DNA from: Trichoplax adhaerens
Lineage: Eukaryota > Placozoa > Uniplacotomia > Trichoplacea > Trichoplacidae
Direction of reading: 5' to 3'
Assembly (NCBI RefSeq): GCF_000150275.1
Contig: NW_002060944.1
Coordinates: forward strand, 3,042,229-3,106,228
DNA length: 64,000 nucleotides
In this document: one piece after another, positions 38,401-52,655 of the stretch
How the letters are laid out: every line of letters starts with the position of its first letter
Position numbering within the stretch: position 1 is the stretch's first letter
Notes under the pieces: model-generated
What the model was told of the DNA's origin: nothing
Database searches by the model: none
What the model saw: the letters and a program-made list of their open reading frames with translations, nothing else
Program-made: the position numbers and the translations under genes

Positions 38401-41400
38401 TGTAGATTCATATCGTAGCCATTCGAGGCCTCGACTGGTCGAGTGATATTGCAATTGATGATATTAATATACATGAGGGAAGTTGTGGTTAGTATCTATA
38501 ACACTTACAAATCGTGTAAAACTGAATGATTTAAATATAATTGATAGAATAATATACTGAATCATTCTCCAGGCGCCCATCCATGTGATCCAAATCCTTG
38601 CAAGAATGGTCGTTGTCAGACGCTTAGCTCTATTAACTATATATGTGATTGCTGGACAGGATATGAAGGGAAACACTGCGAAGCCGGTTAGTATTAAAAT
38701 GTACGAGCGTCATTTAAAATTCGAGTATTTAGTAATACCATTTTTGGATGTTACAATTTCATAATCATTTCTCTTATCTCAGCAAAAAGATATAAAGCAT
38801 GCGAAAGTAATCCTTGCATATCTGGTACTTGTGTAAATTTGGCTAATGGAAGGCAATATAAATGTCAATGCTCTACTGGCTTTACTGGAAATCAGTGCTC
38901 ACAAAGTAATGCTCGTACATATACAAAATCTTACTAATTTAGAACTCACAGTCAGATAAAGTACAAATTTATCTGCAAAGCTTTAGTTATAGAGGGCTAG
39001 TATTTAACAAATCGATACTAGAGTATGTTAAAAAATCTTCTGCGCTTATTGAAATTCACAAGAGCAACACTTGTCATCGAAATTAAGTTAGTAATTACAT
39101 AGTATTTGTGAGTTTGTAATTATCTATATTACTAATGCTTTAGAGTCTGGTATCATTTATTTGAATAGCTCTTACAAAAGTATGATATTAATCTTTAGGA
39201 TTTTTTTCATTACGTGATATCTCTATAACATTGCTATAGAAACCAAAATAATAAGACAATGGATATGCAATCATGAAGATTTTATTTAAGTCGTAGTCAA
39301 GCTAGTATTACCGCTATAGTATCCAGTTAAGAGCAATAAAATAAGCGACATTAAATATTCAGTTACTGTACCGCAACTGCAGTAAAGCTATAGCAAGCGC
39401 TGTATGAATAATTTTTCTATCGTAAACGTTTCAATTACTGAATTATTAATAATCGTTATTTAGAATACATTGAAAGAACCTTGAAGTTAATGCTTATCGG
39501 CAACTACAGCTCAGTAAGAAAGGTTTTGACATTTCTTTTACAGTTTCTAACTGGACGTGCGATTTTAAAAGAGATCTCTGCTCATGGGAGCAAAGTCATT
39601 TAGACTCATTAGATTGGAAATTCGTTAACCATAAAAATCGAGGTGAGTTAAGTCAGATCGAAATTAGATTCTGTATAATACGAGATAATACGAGTAAGTC
39701 GCGGACGGGCTATAAAATGACTTTCAATCTAATACGACTGGCTTAGAATTTGAGGTCGAGATAGAGAAATATTTTTATAAGTATAAAATATATTATACCG
39801 ATGCAGAAGGTATGATAATATTAACTCCCTACCATTTAATAATGTTTAAGAATAGTGTATGGATATTTTACAGAAGAGTGAGATGGTCTTACTCCTGCTG
39901 CAGTCTGCGAGTATTATACTAAAAATGTGATTTTTCTGCTTTTAATGTGCTCTTTGCAGCAAATAGATACTTAAGTTTGCTAAATAGAGATGGCAATAAT
40001 GGCTTTGGTACTATCAAGAGTCCACTTTTGCAAGGCAATGATTATCTGTGCCTTAAAATTTCCTATCTTATTGTCGGTAATACGACATCATTGTCGATAA
40101 CTACTTCCTTTAATGACAAAATCTGGTCTAAAGACGGTAGAAGGCTAACTACATGGCGTAAAGCAGCAATTACAATCGATAAATTAGATCGATATACTCC
40201 GTTTAGGGTATTACTGCTAACTGTTTTACATTTCTTAAGTATATTTAAGAATTATCGGAATCTTGAGCTCATTCAGAATTTAAATCGAAAATTTTTTCGC
40301 TATAGATTTATATTACCGCATCTCATCGAGGAGGAAGTGGAGAGATCGCACTTGATGATATTCAACTGGTTCCGGGCAAATGCCGTAAGTGAGACTAACG
40401 ATATTTTCTCAAATTTCAAGCTCCGATTACTACCTAAAATCATGAATGACATTAGTTATTTAAGAGAAACACGAAAGTAAATTTAAACTCTGTTAAACCA
40501 CTAAAGTATAAAAAGTGACCCACAATTTTCTATTTTATTATGTTTATTTGGATAAATATAATGACATAGCGGCAATCTGGGATTATGAAGGTAAACTAAG
40601 AGCATCAGATTGATAAATAATCTAATAAATAATAATTACTATAGAAAATGGAATAAGAAGTTAGCTGATTTCCATTTATCGTATGATTGAAACCACTATT
40701 AATTTTGAAACTTTATGAATTATAAAACTACTTATATATTTATTTCATTGCTAACTTGTCTAATAATAATATTATAATCGATTTCATATACGTACTACGG
40801 GAATTTGTAGCTAACTTAGATTGCAACTTTGAAGACGACTTCTGTACTTGGAATAATGCCTTCTTCGATGATTTTAATTGGAAAAGAAGGACTGGTTCTG
40901 TAATAAATACCTCCGCTGAAGATACAAAGAGTAATACATCGCATCCAGGTACCTTAGTTGTATCATCGAAAATTATTTAATTTGATATATGAGTATATTC
41001 AAATGTTTAATCTGTAAGTGTTGAATTCTGTTAAGCTACCCACAAAATTACACATATAAATATTGTTACTGATTATCGTAACCAAAATGAAACTGAAGTC
41101 CTTATTTTATTACCAGACTATTACGCTTTCATCGATGGTATCACCAATATGGAAACTAAATGTGCAGTATTAGTCAGTCCAGACATGAAAAGTAGCGGTA
41201 ATCGATTTGAACTTACTTTCTTCTATTATCTGTATGCCTATGTTGGTGGAACATTATCAATCTCGACGACATACAACGGTGTAATTTGGACTAAAAGTAG
41301 TTGTCAAAACTCTCGTTGGTTCAGTGAAAAAATACTTATTAATGTTCCCAAAGGACTAGAATTTCAAGTAAGCTTATTTCCTCACTGCATTATAAATATA

Positions 41401-42742
41401 CAAGTACAGTGTTAGTATGCCGTATCACAGCGAAAGGTAATGTTTATATCCAGAAGAGCAATTGGAAAATAATATCGTTATGGGATATATCGTTACTAGA
41501 CTGTTTAAGTACTATACTTTATTATTATTGTTATTTTATCGTTAATTATGTAATTTAAATATTATCATATTGCAATTAGTTTTATGATAGTGTTGGTGAG
41601 GGTACCTAGTTCATAAAATGTTGCTGAGAGATTAGTTAAGTATATCTGTACATTCTTATTCAGATCCATATTTCGGCCACTGCGGGCTATACAAACTTAG
41701 CTATTGATGATATCGTCTGGAGAAAAGATCAACGTAAGTACGGTAATGTCATTTATCGTATCCATTCAGTAATTCAACTTTAGATACAAGTAACTAATCT
41801 TGATTGATATTTTACTGTAAATCTGTTTTTCCAAGATCGATTCATTTCTTATGTGTCCATTATAATTAATTACAACCAATAATGTTAGATGCAGAAGAAA
41901 TTCAACCAATTCAAGCGATACGCAATCATCCAAGATGTGGCATAACCAACTCTCGTATACCTCGTATTGTCGGCGGCAACACTACTTCTCCTCATAGTGT
42001 TCCATGGCAAGCATTATTGAATATGTTTCATACATCAGGGGGTATTTTTCGTAAAACAACCTGCGGTGGCTCACTAATTAATGAAAATTGGGTTATTACA
42101 GCTAGTCATTGTGTATCAAATAAGCCGATTCTAGTTACGGTTGAACTTGGACGGCATAATATTACAGCAAAAGAAACCTATACTAAACAAATAAGAACAG
42201 CTAAGTCAATCTTTCGACATCCCATATCTCAACATAAAGATTCCTATTCAGATATTAAAGATCTGGACGGTGATATTGCTTTAATTAAACTAAGTGCACC
42301 CGTAACTATTAATAATTTTGTGCGTCCAATATGTTTACCAGCAGCTAATGATACATTTAATAAATTTAACTTATGTAAAGTTTCTGGTTGGGGTAGAACA
42401 GCTGGCCAACAGAGTCACATCTTACGTTATGCCAATCTACCTATCTTAAATCGGAAACTTTGTAATAGCACCTTTTCTTATGATGGTCAAATTACCTCTA
42501 ACATGCTATGTGCTGGTTATATGCAAGGCTATACCGGTGCTTGCTTTGGGGATAGCGGCGGTCCAATGTCATGTCGCCATCGTCCAAATGCGGTCCTATC
42601 GGGATATTCAAACCGATGGTATTTAGCTGGTGTTGTTAGTGGTGGACGGAGTTGCGGCCGAAAACATTATCCTAGTGTTTATGCAAACGTGACTGCAGCA
42701 CCCATTTATAGATGGCTATTAAACATATTAGGAAATAATTAA
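35437..42742 (+). CDS. Secreted multidomain serine protease: MAM-MAM-EGF-EGF-MAM-MAM-trypsin (copy 1, intact)
   Basis: Sixteen exons: 35437-35512, 35798-35968, 36090-36334, 36451-36541, 37169-37318, 37473-37726, 38406-38487, 38573-38686, 38783-38905, 39544-39642, 39960-40207, 40306-40384, 40811-40948, 41117-41367, 41664-41733, 41889-42742; 1014 residues with no frame break. A signal peptide (about 1-25) is followed by MAM1 (33-192), MAM2 (197-355), two EGF domains with six cysteines each (357-434), MAM3 (437-577), MAM4 (579-729) and an S1 protease (about 747-1014). Each MAM spans three exons and ends in the IAIDDI-type motif. The zymogen cleavage site is R756|IVGG. The triad is His804 (TASHC), Asp859 (DGDIALIKL) and Ser953 (GDSGGP). 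The residue six before the catalytic Ser (trypsin 189) is Gly947, not Asp, so cleavage after Arg/Lys is unlikely; elastase- or chymotrypsin-like preference is possible. Extracellular digestion or matrix work is inference. Confidence 0.93.
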
Positions 42743-45700
42743 TAAATTGTGATAATGTGTCCGAAAATAAATGTTGATATGTAGACATTTCATTTTCTAA
42801 ATTTATATTACACATTGTGCTTCATCTCTGTTTATTTCCATCCTATAATTGGTAAGAGATAAATGAAAATATTTGTTTCTAATTCATTAATACCAATCGT
42901 GACTGCTAGCAATGTCTGATTTCTTTTCTTGACTACAAATAAATGATAGAAATACCGTAGGAATTTTGTACTGTAAGAGCTAAAGGAACATAATAAAATA
43001 ATTTCCTTCATCAATTTCACATCTATCGAAAAAATTTAAAAATTTTTTTAGCTTACATGAAATGCGTTTACGGATCAAGCTTGCGTAAGATTCTATTAGT
43101 ATTGAAAAATGTTATAGTGCCCTTATATATTTGTGGCTGGCCAGTGTATAGTCCTTACAAAAATACAAGTACATAATCATAATGCAATAATACGAATAGA
43201 ATGGAGTTCATTTTCAATCTTTGTGCTTTACCGTCTGTCTCATTCTATCGAGTTTTTCCTGGTGTAACTAGTAAGATTGCATTCAGCTTTCGTTCCAGAA
43301 ATGGCATTTGGGGCAATTTTGGATCGAATGTATTACTTATTTGTTAGGTGTATAATTGCACTAGAGATTAAAACAAATTCTCATGAACTTCCTTCTTAAA
43401 TATGAACCGTTAAAATTAAAGTTGTAATCAAGTATCTATTCCCCTATTTTCGCATCTTTAAGAAAATAGTCAGAGCTGCACCAAATAGCAATGCTTAAAT
43501 TAGATTGGTTAGTCGATTCCAAACCCAAGTTCAGACCCGAGATTTTGCGCGTAATAATTGGATTAATTTTAAGTAATGGCTTTAGTCTGTTGTCACTATT
43601 AATACTTTGGTATTCTTAAGAGCTGTATTAAAATGATGTTAATAGGAGATGATATAGCGTTTGATGAATCTTAAATTAGATATCATTTGGTGTATTTGAG
43701 ATATTTCAATTTCAATGTTAATTACTACGATGTCGAGTAAGATATGAAAATTATATTTACTTCTACTCTATTTATTACAGAATTTCAGGAAGTGGACTGC
43801 ATAAAATCGACAAATCATAGAAATGGACTAGTTTCAATCATAGAATACTCTGAATAAATCATCTTATTTTAAAATTTAAAGAATTTTCTGTGATTATGTG
43901 TCTAGAAGTCTCATACTAATTGTTGGAAGACATATATAGAATTAATCCGCTCGCATATATAGTATTGCACATTACTTGTTTTGGTAGGGTATGCTACCAT
44001 AGATAATTGTATTTTGTACACATGTTAACATATTTACAAATTGTTACTATCAATCCCAGTCGTTTATTAGCCATTTCTTGTAAATAACTGGTCTACTTCA
44101 TTTGTGCTGCTCATTGCAAGACAAAACAAACAGAAATAGCTTTAACAATTATGTAGCTATAGCCCTAGGATGCCTAAAATTGACTTAGACATTCTTTAAG
44201 ATTATCTATTTCTAAGGATTGATAGTAAAATTATGATTCACTTATCGTAATTAGTTTATTATCACAAAATATAACAAGTAAGATAAAATAAGGATAAGCT
44301 GAGAAAAACTACGTATAATCATAATATTTGCAACCTTATACATTTACCGGAATATAATATCATAAAATCTATAGATAATTGAGCGGATACGAATTAGGGA
44401 TATCCTCTAATTCTATGATATATTTTAGTTACAGTAGATAATATCTTAGCATAACATTATTATACTAATAAACAGCACATTATTAATTATAGTACACACT
44501 ATAGAATGAGCATTATCGTAATCTTAACATGGTGCCAGATCTTGCTGAGAAGTTGTATATTTTCATAAAGTTTGGAAATGAGCTTTACTATAAACGAATA
44601 CAATGGGCTATTTGTATGAGATCTAGTAGTCTTCATCACTTTATAAGCATGAATATTTACCCTCTTGTAATGAGATCATTTCTTCTAGACAGAATAATAA
44701 ATTATTAACCTCTAATATTAAAGCTAATATGATAGACTTGTGTGTTTAGAACACCCAGGTAGTAAGCTGATGACTGGGGGAAAATTGAATCTCGGTACGG
44801 TAAGCTTTATTTTATATAGATAGTGCGTGTTTTTCTTATCGTGAATTAAATTAATGAATGGGTTTACTCATTTAGACCAAGATAAACCTTGGCAAGCTAT
44901 AGAAAATGTACTAACATTGCTTTAACAGTACAAGATTTTCCTTATCGATCGATTTAGCTGATACAACATAGTTCATACAGATCGCCCTGTTAAAATACAG
45001 TTTTAATAACCGAATTATACCTTGTATGCAAGCATTAAAACATTTCACAAACGATAAGAAGGCTTAAATTTTCGTCAATTCAAGTAAATTCAAAAGTAAG
45101 ACTTCTTGGAATTTAGCCTATGTAGTCTAATTGGCTTTTACAAAGACCTAGTTTTCATCATTTAAATTCTACGTGAAATGTCATTAATTCTTGGAAGAGA
45201 AAATAGTTTACCGCAATTTCAGGGCGTGTTGCTCTATATATTTATCGGAATTCGTAGTTATTAAGAACTTTATTGAGTCTACAGTCGATATAAGATAAAA
45301 AATCATTCTTCACTCATCGTAAGCGGAAGAACATTATCGTTATTTTAGCATGGTATCAGATCTTGCAAAGAAGTTACAAATTATCAAAAAGTTAGAAATA
45401 GGTTTTACAATCGGTAATTATAATGCGCTTTTTGTACGAGATATTATAGCAATCACGTTATGGGCATGCATATTTTCCCTGTTGTAATGTGATTATCTCA
45501 TCTAAGATAGAATAACAAATCATGAACTCCCCTTTCAGGGCTAAGGTGATCGATTTATATGTTTAGAACGCCTAAGTAGCGAGTAGATGACTGGGAAAAT
45601 TTGATATATCAATCTCAGTCTGCTTTCTTCGTATCATACATAGATTACACATATTTTTCTTTTCGAAATTAATGAATGAATGACCTTTCTAGGCTAATTT

Positions 45701-46377
45701 GAACCTTCAATAGCCATTAAAATTGTACTAATACGTATAAAAGCCAACACATTTCACCGTCGTAAGTTTCGTTTCATCGATCCATTTCAACTGATATTAT
45801 GCAGTTCACCTACATCGATATACGAGTAAAATATAGATTTAATTATCAAATTATACATTGTATATAGGCATCAAAAATTTTACAAACCGCACAAAGGCTT
45901 AAAAAAATTTATCAGTCCAAGTAAAAGTCAAAGATGAGTCTTATTAAAATCTACACTATCTAGACTTGTCGGTTATACAGAGCTATACTGGGACTAATCA
46001 AATTATGAGCATAGTGTCTGTTGATTTTTAGAAGAAAGAGATAATCTATCATATTTTTAGAGTATTAATATTACTTATGTATTCTTGATTGCTATTCTAT
46101 TCGTGTATTGATCGAATTATTATCCCACTATTAATACTTTGTCTACAATAAATAGCTTTTAGGAATCATTTCTTAATTGGTTTTCATTACCATATGGAAT
46201 CCAGAATAAATTAAATATTACTTTTGCTACTCTAACTATACATTTATTTTATTTTCCCCAATATTTATACCCCGTAGCGGAACTCGATTCATCTTAAGCA
46301 TATTATCGTAATATATGTTAAGTAGCAAATCAGATCAATTGACACTTGACTACAAAGAGATAAAATTTTTCACCGAG
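42743..46377. other. Downstream region of copy 1 and upstream flank of copy 2
   Basis: 42830-43570 is a 3' flank that recurs after copy 2 (about 55030-55740), including a TTTTTTTCAGCTTACG-like stretch. 43760-46377 is the duplicated upstream flank, with one unit starting at 44528 and a second at about 45349. No gene was recognised. Confidence 0.65.
44382..45367. repeat. Duplicated flank block, partner of 33457-34440
   Basis: Nearly identical to 33457-34440. Beyond about 45367 differences appear (for example ATCAAAAAGTT for ATCATAAAGTT), and beyond about 45570 the two diverge as strongly as the neighbouring genes do. Confidence 0.92.
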
Positions 46378-48609
46378 ATGCTTCGTCGTTCACCTTATTA
46401 TTACATGGATTTTCACAATTTTAGTATTTGTATTTGGTTGGACTTCAATTAGGGGTCAGTTAATTCTAGTTTAAGTAATAATATGTCAACAATAGTCACA
46501 TATGGCAGTAATATTCAAATTAAAGGTAAAAAAAAATCAGCCAAATTATTGCTCAAAATAAACTATTAGAGATATCTTTACATGACCAGAACAAAATCAG
46601 TACATTATGCTCTATTTCGATTATTGCAATGCAGGTCAGAAAGATGGTATATTATAAGAAATTTACCTGTCTTCTATACTCGTATAGATCATGATTGTAC
46701 ATTTTGTTAGCACTATAATATCGTACTGATATATGTAGGTGGAGCAGTATCTACAGAAATCGATACAAGTTGCAATTTGAGAGGAATTTCTGCCAATGGG
46801 AAAATAGCCGCCCTTTAGGTTTTAAATTTGCATGGATTAGAAATAAGGGCGAAACTATCATGCCCAAAACTGGTCTAAGTTACTATCATACTTATCAAAA
46901 TCCTCACTGTAAGAGAAATTATATCTCTAAATATCTCTCAAACAGTTTCCATTTAGAACTTATAGAAAGTTTCACAGCACCAAAAATTTCTTTTAATGTT
47001 TACTGTTGACATTTCATTGAAAGTATTTTCTCTTGGAAATAATTTTAAAGATGGCCATTACGCGTATCTTGAGGCATCTAATCCATTGTACGATAACATT
47101 ATTTTAAGAGCCCTGTAATTCGTAACAAAGATAGTCATTGTCTGCGATTTTGGTATAATATGAATGGAGCAGACGTCAGTCGACTACAAGTTGTATCATC
47201 CACATTGAAATATTATGGTCAAAAGAAGGTAATTATGGTAATATTTGGCTATTAGCTGAAGTGGATATATATTATTAAGGGTACAAGAATATAGAGCAAG
47301 TCAAACGTATTATTGGCAATGTGAAATTTATAAAATTCTAGTATACGTAAATACTTTTGTTCTTTTATAATCAGATAACTAATTGACAAATATAATTTAT
47401 AATATTCCTTTTACGGTAGTATCTCCAGTACATAAAATTGCAGAATATATACGTTTGCATAATATTATATCATCTTATCAAGAATACTAGTTATTGTTGC
47501 ATTGGTGATCGTATAGCTTTTCCTGTAGATATAAGTCATGTTTCATGTTAACTTTATTATGTTTTGTAGATATCAATTGCTGGATACGCCGGAGAAAGCT
47601 ATGAAGCAGATATTGATATTGACAACATTACGTAGAAAAAAGGATTGTGCAAAAATACAGGTAATTCAAATCATTAATAACAAGACAATAAGATATCTTA
47701 GCACACTGCATTGTATGCGATATACAGCACCTTCAATTCTAATATATATGAAATAAGAAGTTCAGCTTCCTAAGATTATATATCTCAATCTATTCTCTTT
47801 ATTATCTCATAAATTTATATAATCAAGACAGATTTTAGCTAGATATCTCATGCTAAGCTATCCAGGAAGTCTAAAAATTTAATTAAAATTTCGTAATTAC
47901 CAATATGAAATCTAAAGTTAGATTTTACCATAGTGAAAATTTAAAATTAGTAATAAACGTAAGTAAAACTGCATTTTTAGTATGTAACATTAGCAATTTT
48001 CTCTTATACTTAATTTACTATTTATTGGGCAAATGTAGTAATCTTTCATGATACCACTTTAGACCCAATAAAGATTAGTGCAGTTGCCATTATGCAATTT
48101 TCATATTAATTCTTCGCTCATAAAATGATTCTGCAAGATCTTAACAATACTTTGAGTCTAACGTAATTTAATGTGAATAGAGAAGCGTCATCGGCTGTGT
48201 TATTAATAGATATGCTTTAAATATTGCAAAGTTTGATACTTCAAAGTACGATTTTGAATCGGTTACTGCGGCTGGACTAACGTTGGTTTTGATAATTTTA
48301 ATTGGATTCGAAAATCTGGTTCAACTTATAGTACTAATACAGAACCTGATTATGATCATACTTTGCAAACGTCATAAGGTATGCATACTGACTCTTGCTG
48401 ATGCAAAAATTTTTATAATTTCTGGGTATTTCAAAGTTAGTATATTTATGTAAAATATAAAGGGCTTTAATGAATTGACATTTTATACATTAATGAGCTA
48501 AATTTGTAAAAAATTCAAAATATAGGGCTTCATGCGTATATGGAGGCTTCTTATACTGTAGACTAGCTGGAGAGAAAGCTGTGCTAGTCAGCAGAGTTCT
48601 GAATAATAA

Positions 48610-49160
48610 TTTCACAATTTCACTTCTGCGACAAGGTAACGTACAGTAAAAGTCTATAAGTAGCTACTGACTTAAACGCCCTTTTACTTAATGTTAAACA
48701 CACACAGCAAAAGACTGTAAAGATGAAATTTTTATTAGCAAAGATACATCTACAACTTTTTACCACCCTCTCAACTCAAATGTTCCCGTTTATATAGGAA
48801 CCGTCTAATTTGTAAACAACAATAGTATTATTATTATACCTTACTAGGAGAATTATCTCGAACTAAGATGCTCCTTATATAGCTTTTATATCAGTAAATA
48901 TTTTGAATCTCTTACTCATACTTAATCTTAACCTAAGCTCGTAGGTTGTCTAATTCAACTATTATCCACTAGAACTTGAATCATCCTACTGCTATCTATC
49001 ACACAATAACAATCAATATCAAATATGTAATGAACTATTACAAACAACATCCACGTTAAGGCATTACTTATCTTACCTAGTACTACAAATATGGATATTC
49101 TCCATACTAGCTAATACTGTACTTATTAAACTATCCTAATGACAAGGCAACACCGTAACA
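48610..49160 (-). mobile_element. Solo-LTR-like insertion in pseudogene exon, 551 bp
   Basis: Inserted within the MAM2 exon of copy 2 and flanked by AATAA on both sides (48605-48609 and 49161-49165). Removing it restores the alignment with copies 1 and 3 (CTGAATAATGAACGACC). The right end is GTAACA; the left end TTTCAC looks like a mutated TGTCAC. On the minus strand a TATATAAACGG box is followed by an AATAAAA signal, the order expected in an LTR. No coding sequence. Confidence 0.72.
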
Positions 49161-50131
49161 AATAAGCAACCTATATGCTTAACGTTTTGGTATCATATGT
49201 ATAACAGACGAGTTCTTAAATTATTAATCGAAGTCGTAACCAAAAATTCAACGGAAGTATTATTGGTAAAGGAAGGTAGTCAACATCGAAAGTGGAACGA
49301 TGAAAAATTTAATATAAAGTGTATTCTACGAGACTATCAAGTACTGTATCATATATATTTAAAAATAGCTATATAAAAAAGTGTCCTTATAGCTACTTGC
49401 ATCAATATGGAGCAATACTATAAGTATACACCGTCTTTTATCAAATAACTTATTAAGTTATCATTCTATATATCGGAAATCAGATGTCCTTCTACTTCAA
49501 TATAAATTTAAGACAATATCTTGTTTAACATTTTTGAGTTATTATGCATATTTACTTGCATTCAGTACTACTTTATAAAATTTGGTGATAATTCAAGTGT
49601 TTATTGGTTGTAGGAAAAGCTGTGTATTTGATGTGATTATTACTATAGTGCTATTACGTTATTACGTATTATTAGTATAAAGTAGAAATTTTATAAATTA
49701 TCGAGCGTCAGATGTATATCAGTTCTGTTAATTTTACACAATAATGTATTGCTACTATACAAAATTAATACTCTTCATTTACGTATGAAAAAAAAATAGA
49801 AAGAGCTGAATAAAGCTTTCCATTTATCTTTGAATATTTATAATGACGTTATAACGGCTACTCTACCGGGAGGATTTTCCTTTTACTAAATAGAATTTAG
49901 GGTAAATTTTTCGTTTATCTAGTAAACTTTTATAGAAACTCGATCTATAATTTACATGATAATTATAGATTTATTTCGTAACTATTCGTTGCTTCAACTG
50001 GTCAAGCGATATCACAATTGACGATATCGATATTAATGGAGGCAGTTGTGGTTGGTATTTACGATACAAATAATTCTTGTAAAACTGAATGATTCTTTTA
50101 TAATACATCATTTAGCATTCAAGTGAGCAGT

Positions 50132-50657
50132 TGTCACAAAGCAGTCTTGTGATTATCCTTTCATTTGACTACCAATTCTAATTGCATTCTAACTATTCTC
50201 TGAAGAGCTTCAGTAAGGGCTAGCTAGCTAACTTAATTCTGCTTCTTAATTCAAAATCAACGTTCCACAGTTACTGTATAAATCAAAGTACATTTATTTA
50301 ATGGATCGTTTAGGTGAAACCGGAGTTAATAAAGTTCAGATCTTATATATTTTCTTCTCCATCACACAGTATACAGGCACCAAGTATTACACGATTGGGT
50401 TAGGATATTGTATACTATAAAATACTGTATGTGACTAGCTATTAAATAATAAATAACATCATTAGAGTCGCTAATTACTATCAATTATCACCGTAAATAA
50501 TGAGCGCCTTATAAATTAATAGGCGTAAACAAAAAATTAATCATGCGTAAATGTTATAAATAATTATAATCAACTAACAATGAAGGATTCATCTAATAAA
50601 TTTTATACAACAATCTTCTAAGCCATGGCACAGTTAGGAGTGAGCTCTGTAGCAATA
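50132..50657. mobile_element. Probable LTR-like insertion, 526 bp
   Basis: It begins TGTCACAAAGCAG, close to the left end of the element at 60770 (TGTCACAAAACAG), and is flanked by GCAGT on both sides (50127-50131, 50658-50662). The right end, GTAGCAATA, is not a canonical CA end, so confidence is lower than for the other elements. It lies where EGF1 would be in copy 2. Confidence 0.5.
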
Positions 50658-50680
50658 GCAGTATTATTCTCTTAGATATT

Positions 50681-51230
50681 TGTAATGTAACTTAGTATTG
50701 TGATTGTAGACTGTTAGCCATGTGTAGTATAATGTACGGTAGATATTTATCCTAAGAGATATTTGGTAGCTGTAACTATAGACTGTAGTGGTAGAGACTC
50801 TATGCTAGAGTACATATGACTATATACAGTAAGCTGTTGAGTTACTAATATGGCTGTAGGTAAAAATAGAACTGTAAATCATATATTAGGATATGGTTAA
50901 TTCATTGTACTTTGGCTGGTGTGAATAATGTCTACGTAAGTACTGTAGTCGTATCCATATTGGATTAATGATGGTCGCAGTAGAATAGTCTTACTAAGAA
51001 TAATTTAACTATGTGTAAAATAAGGTAAAAGGTTGCCATGCGGATTGTAAGCTGCGAATGCTACGGAAAGTATAAAAGCATGCAACTTTAGATTATTCTG
51101 TTAGTTCGTTCTAGAAGTCTTTAGAAGTAGTATTCGGCTAGAGTAGAGCTGTGTAGTTAATCTTTGTATAAGATTCAATAAAGCCCTTATTTTTCTAAAA
51201 TTTGGAATTTCGTGATTGGTATATATCACA
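50681..51230 (+). mobile_element. Solo LTR, 550 bp
   Basis: It begins TGTAATGTAAC and ends TATATATCACA, with the 5-bp duplication ATATT on each side (50676-50680, 51231-51235). On plus there is a TATA box (GTATAAAAGC at 51070) and AATAAAG at 51177-51183, followed by about 50 bases to the end, the layout of an LTR promoter, R and U5. No internal retroelement coding region follows. Confidence 0.8.
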
Positions 51231-51385
51231 ATATTACAACCTTATAATTGTATGTTTCTTTGATTTTGGTAAAAAGATATAAAGCATGCGAAGGTAATCC
51301 TTGCCTTTCTGGTACTTGTGTAAATTTGGCTAATGGAAGGCAATAAGAATGTCACTGTCCTCCTGAATTTACTGGAAATCAGTGT

Positions 51386-52655
51386 GTAATGAAATGAAAT
51401 ATGTAGAAATCAAGCTACGAAACTTCTAACAAACTTTGATTCTACTTTCTTGGCACTCTGGTCGAATTATTAAAACTTTGACACCAAATAAAATTGGGGA
51501 AATACCCGATCAACAATTTATTAAGAAAACGTGAGAAAGACGGATCAAATAACGTTCCAAATACTGAATTCTAAGCATTATAGGTATAAGAAATAAAAAA
51601 AAAACAGAACTGAAACTGTCAACAACCTAATAAAAAGAAGAACGTTTTCACTTACAACAGTTCGACCCGAAGGTCTTTAAAATTTAACAAGTTCTTAAAA
51701 AGAATCTTCATTTACTCTCTACACTAAATTTTCTGATTGAGCTATCATTTATAGGCTTTACAGAGTCCTTAGTGGTATTTAAAACTAAACATTTATTAAC
51801 CAATCACTCTTAAGATCGATTTTAGAGAACTATGCACCACTTAAGAAAACAAAAATCATTCAAAGTTCAGATACAATTTACCTTATGATTCCCTTACAAA
51901 ACACTATAAAACCAACAAACTAACTAAAAAATATATCGAACTTCACTTCTAACATAATTCCTAATCATTAACACATTATAAAAGTCTAAAATTTAACCTT
52001 TAAACAACAAGATTTAGTCATAAAAATAACAGTTTAACTACTTAACAATCTACACAACCTCTACCATTTATTATCTTATTTTCCATTTTCTCCCTAGACT
52101 TTCCTAATGTAACTTTCATGTCATGTCATAAAATTCCAAAGTTTCAAATTTCCAAAATCAACTCTTACAACTTTTTCAAAAATTATACAGAACAAAAATT
52201 TCGGATGACGTCGACCTCAACCAGGAGACTGAATCCGAAAATCCGAATTTTGAATAAAATCACATAGTCGCTTATCAAAAATTTTATTAGTATTGACAGT
52301 TGATGTTTTAGCATGAAGTTGTACTGTAACTGTACGATTATAACCAACATTACAGTACTTTACTGTCATGTTATAATCCCCTTTCTCTATGGATAGGGCT
52401 TTGTTACTAAGTCAAATTCATTTACAATCCCAATAGACTATCAAAATCCCCTTTCTTTGGATAAGGTGATTATTCTTAGGTTATTTCTATAGTAGTCTAT
52501 ACAATACCTTGTAGAATAGTGAAGAAGAATAGATGGCGATATCATGATTTGGCTGGGTAAAACTTTAAGATACTATCACTTTCTAGGTATTTTCTAATGT
52601 AAAGTAATAATAGTTACGTACTAAAAGCTATAAAGGACTCTACTTCTTGTCCTTT
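51386..52655. mobile_element. Unresolved insertion of about 1.27 kb
   Basis: Copy 2 leaves the homology with copy 1 right after GGAAATCAGTG in the EGF2 exon and rejoins it at CTTACTAATTTAGAACTC. The inserted sequence begins TGTAATGAAATGAAAT, is AT-rich and contains a repeated CCCCTTTCT...GGATA motif (about 52378 and 52448). No clean target duplication was found, so it may be several nested or truncated elements. No coding region was seen. Confidence 0.55.

Noticed and set aside
46770-47009. Reading the open frame at 46770-47009 as a working MAM exon of copy 2
   Set aside because: It is open only because a lost base shifts the frame just before it; the preceding signal exon also has a frameshift and stop.
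50132-51230. Treating 50132-51230 as one 1.1-kb element
   Set aside because: Separate target duplications (GCAGT and ATATT) and two sets of ends fit two adjacent insertions better.
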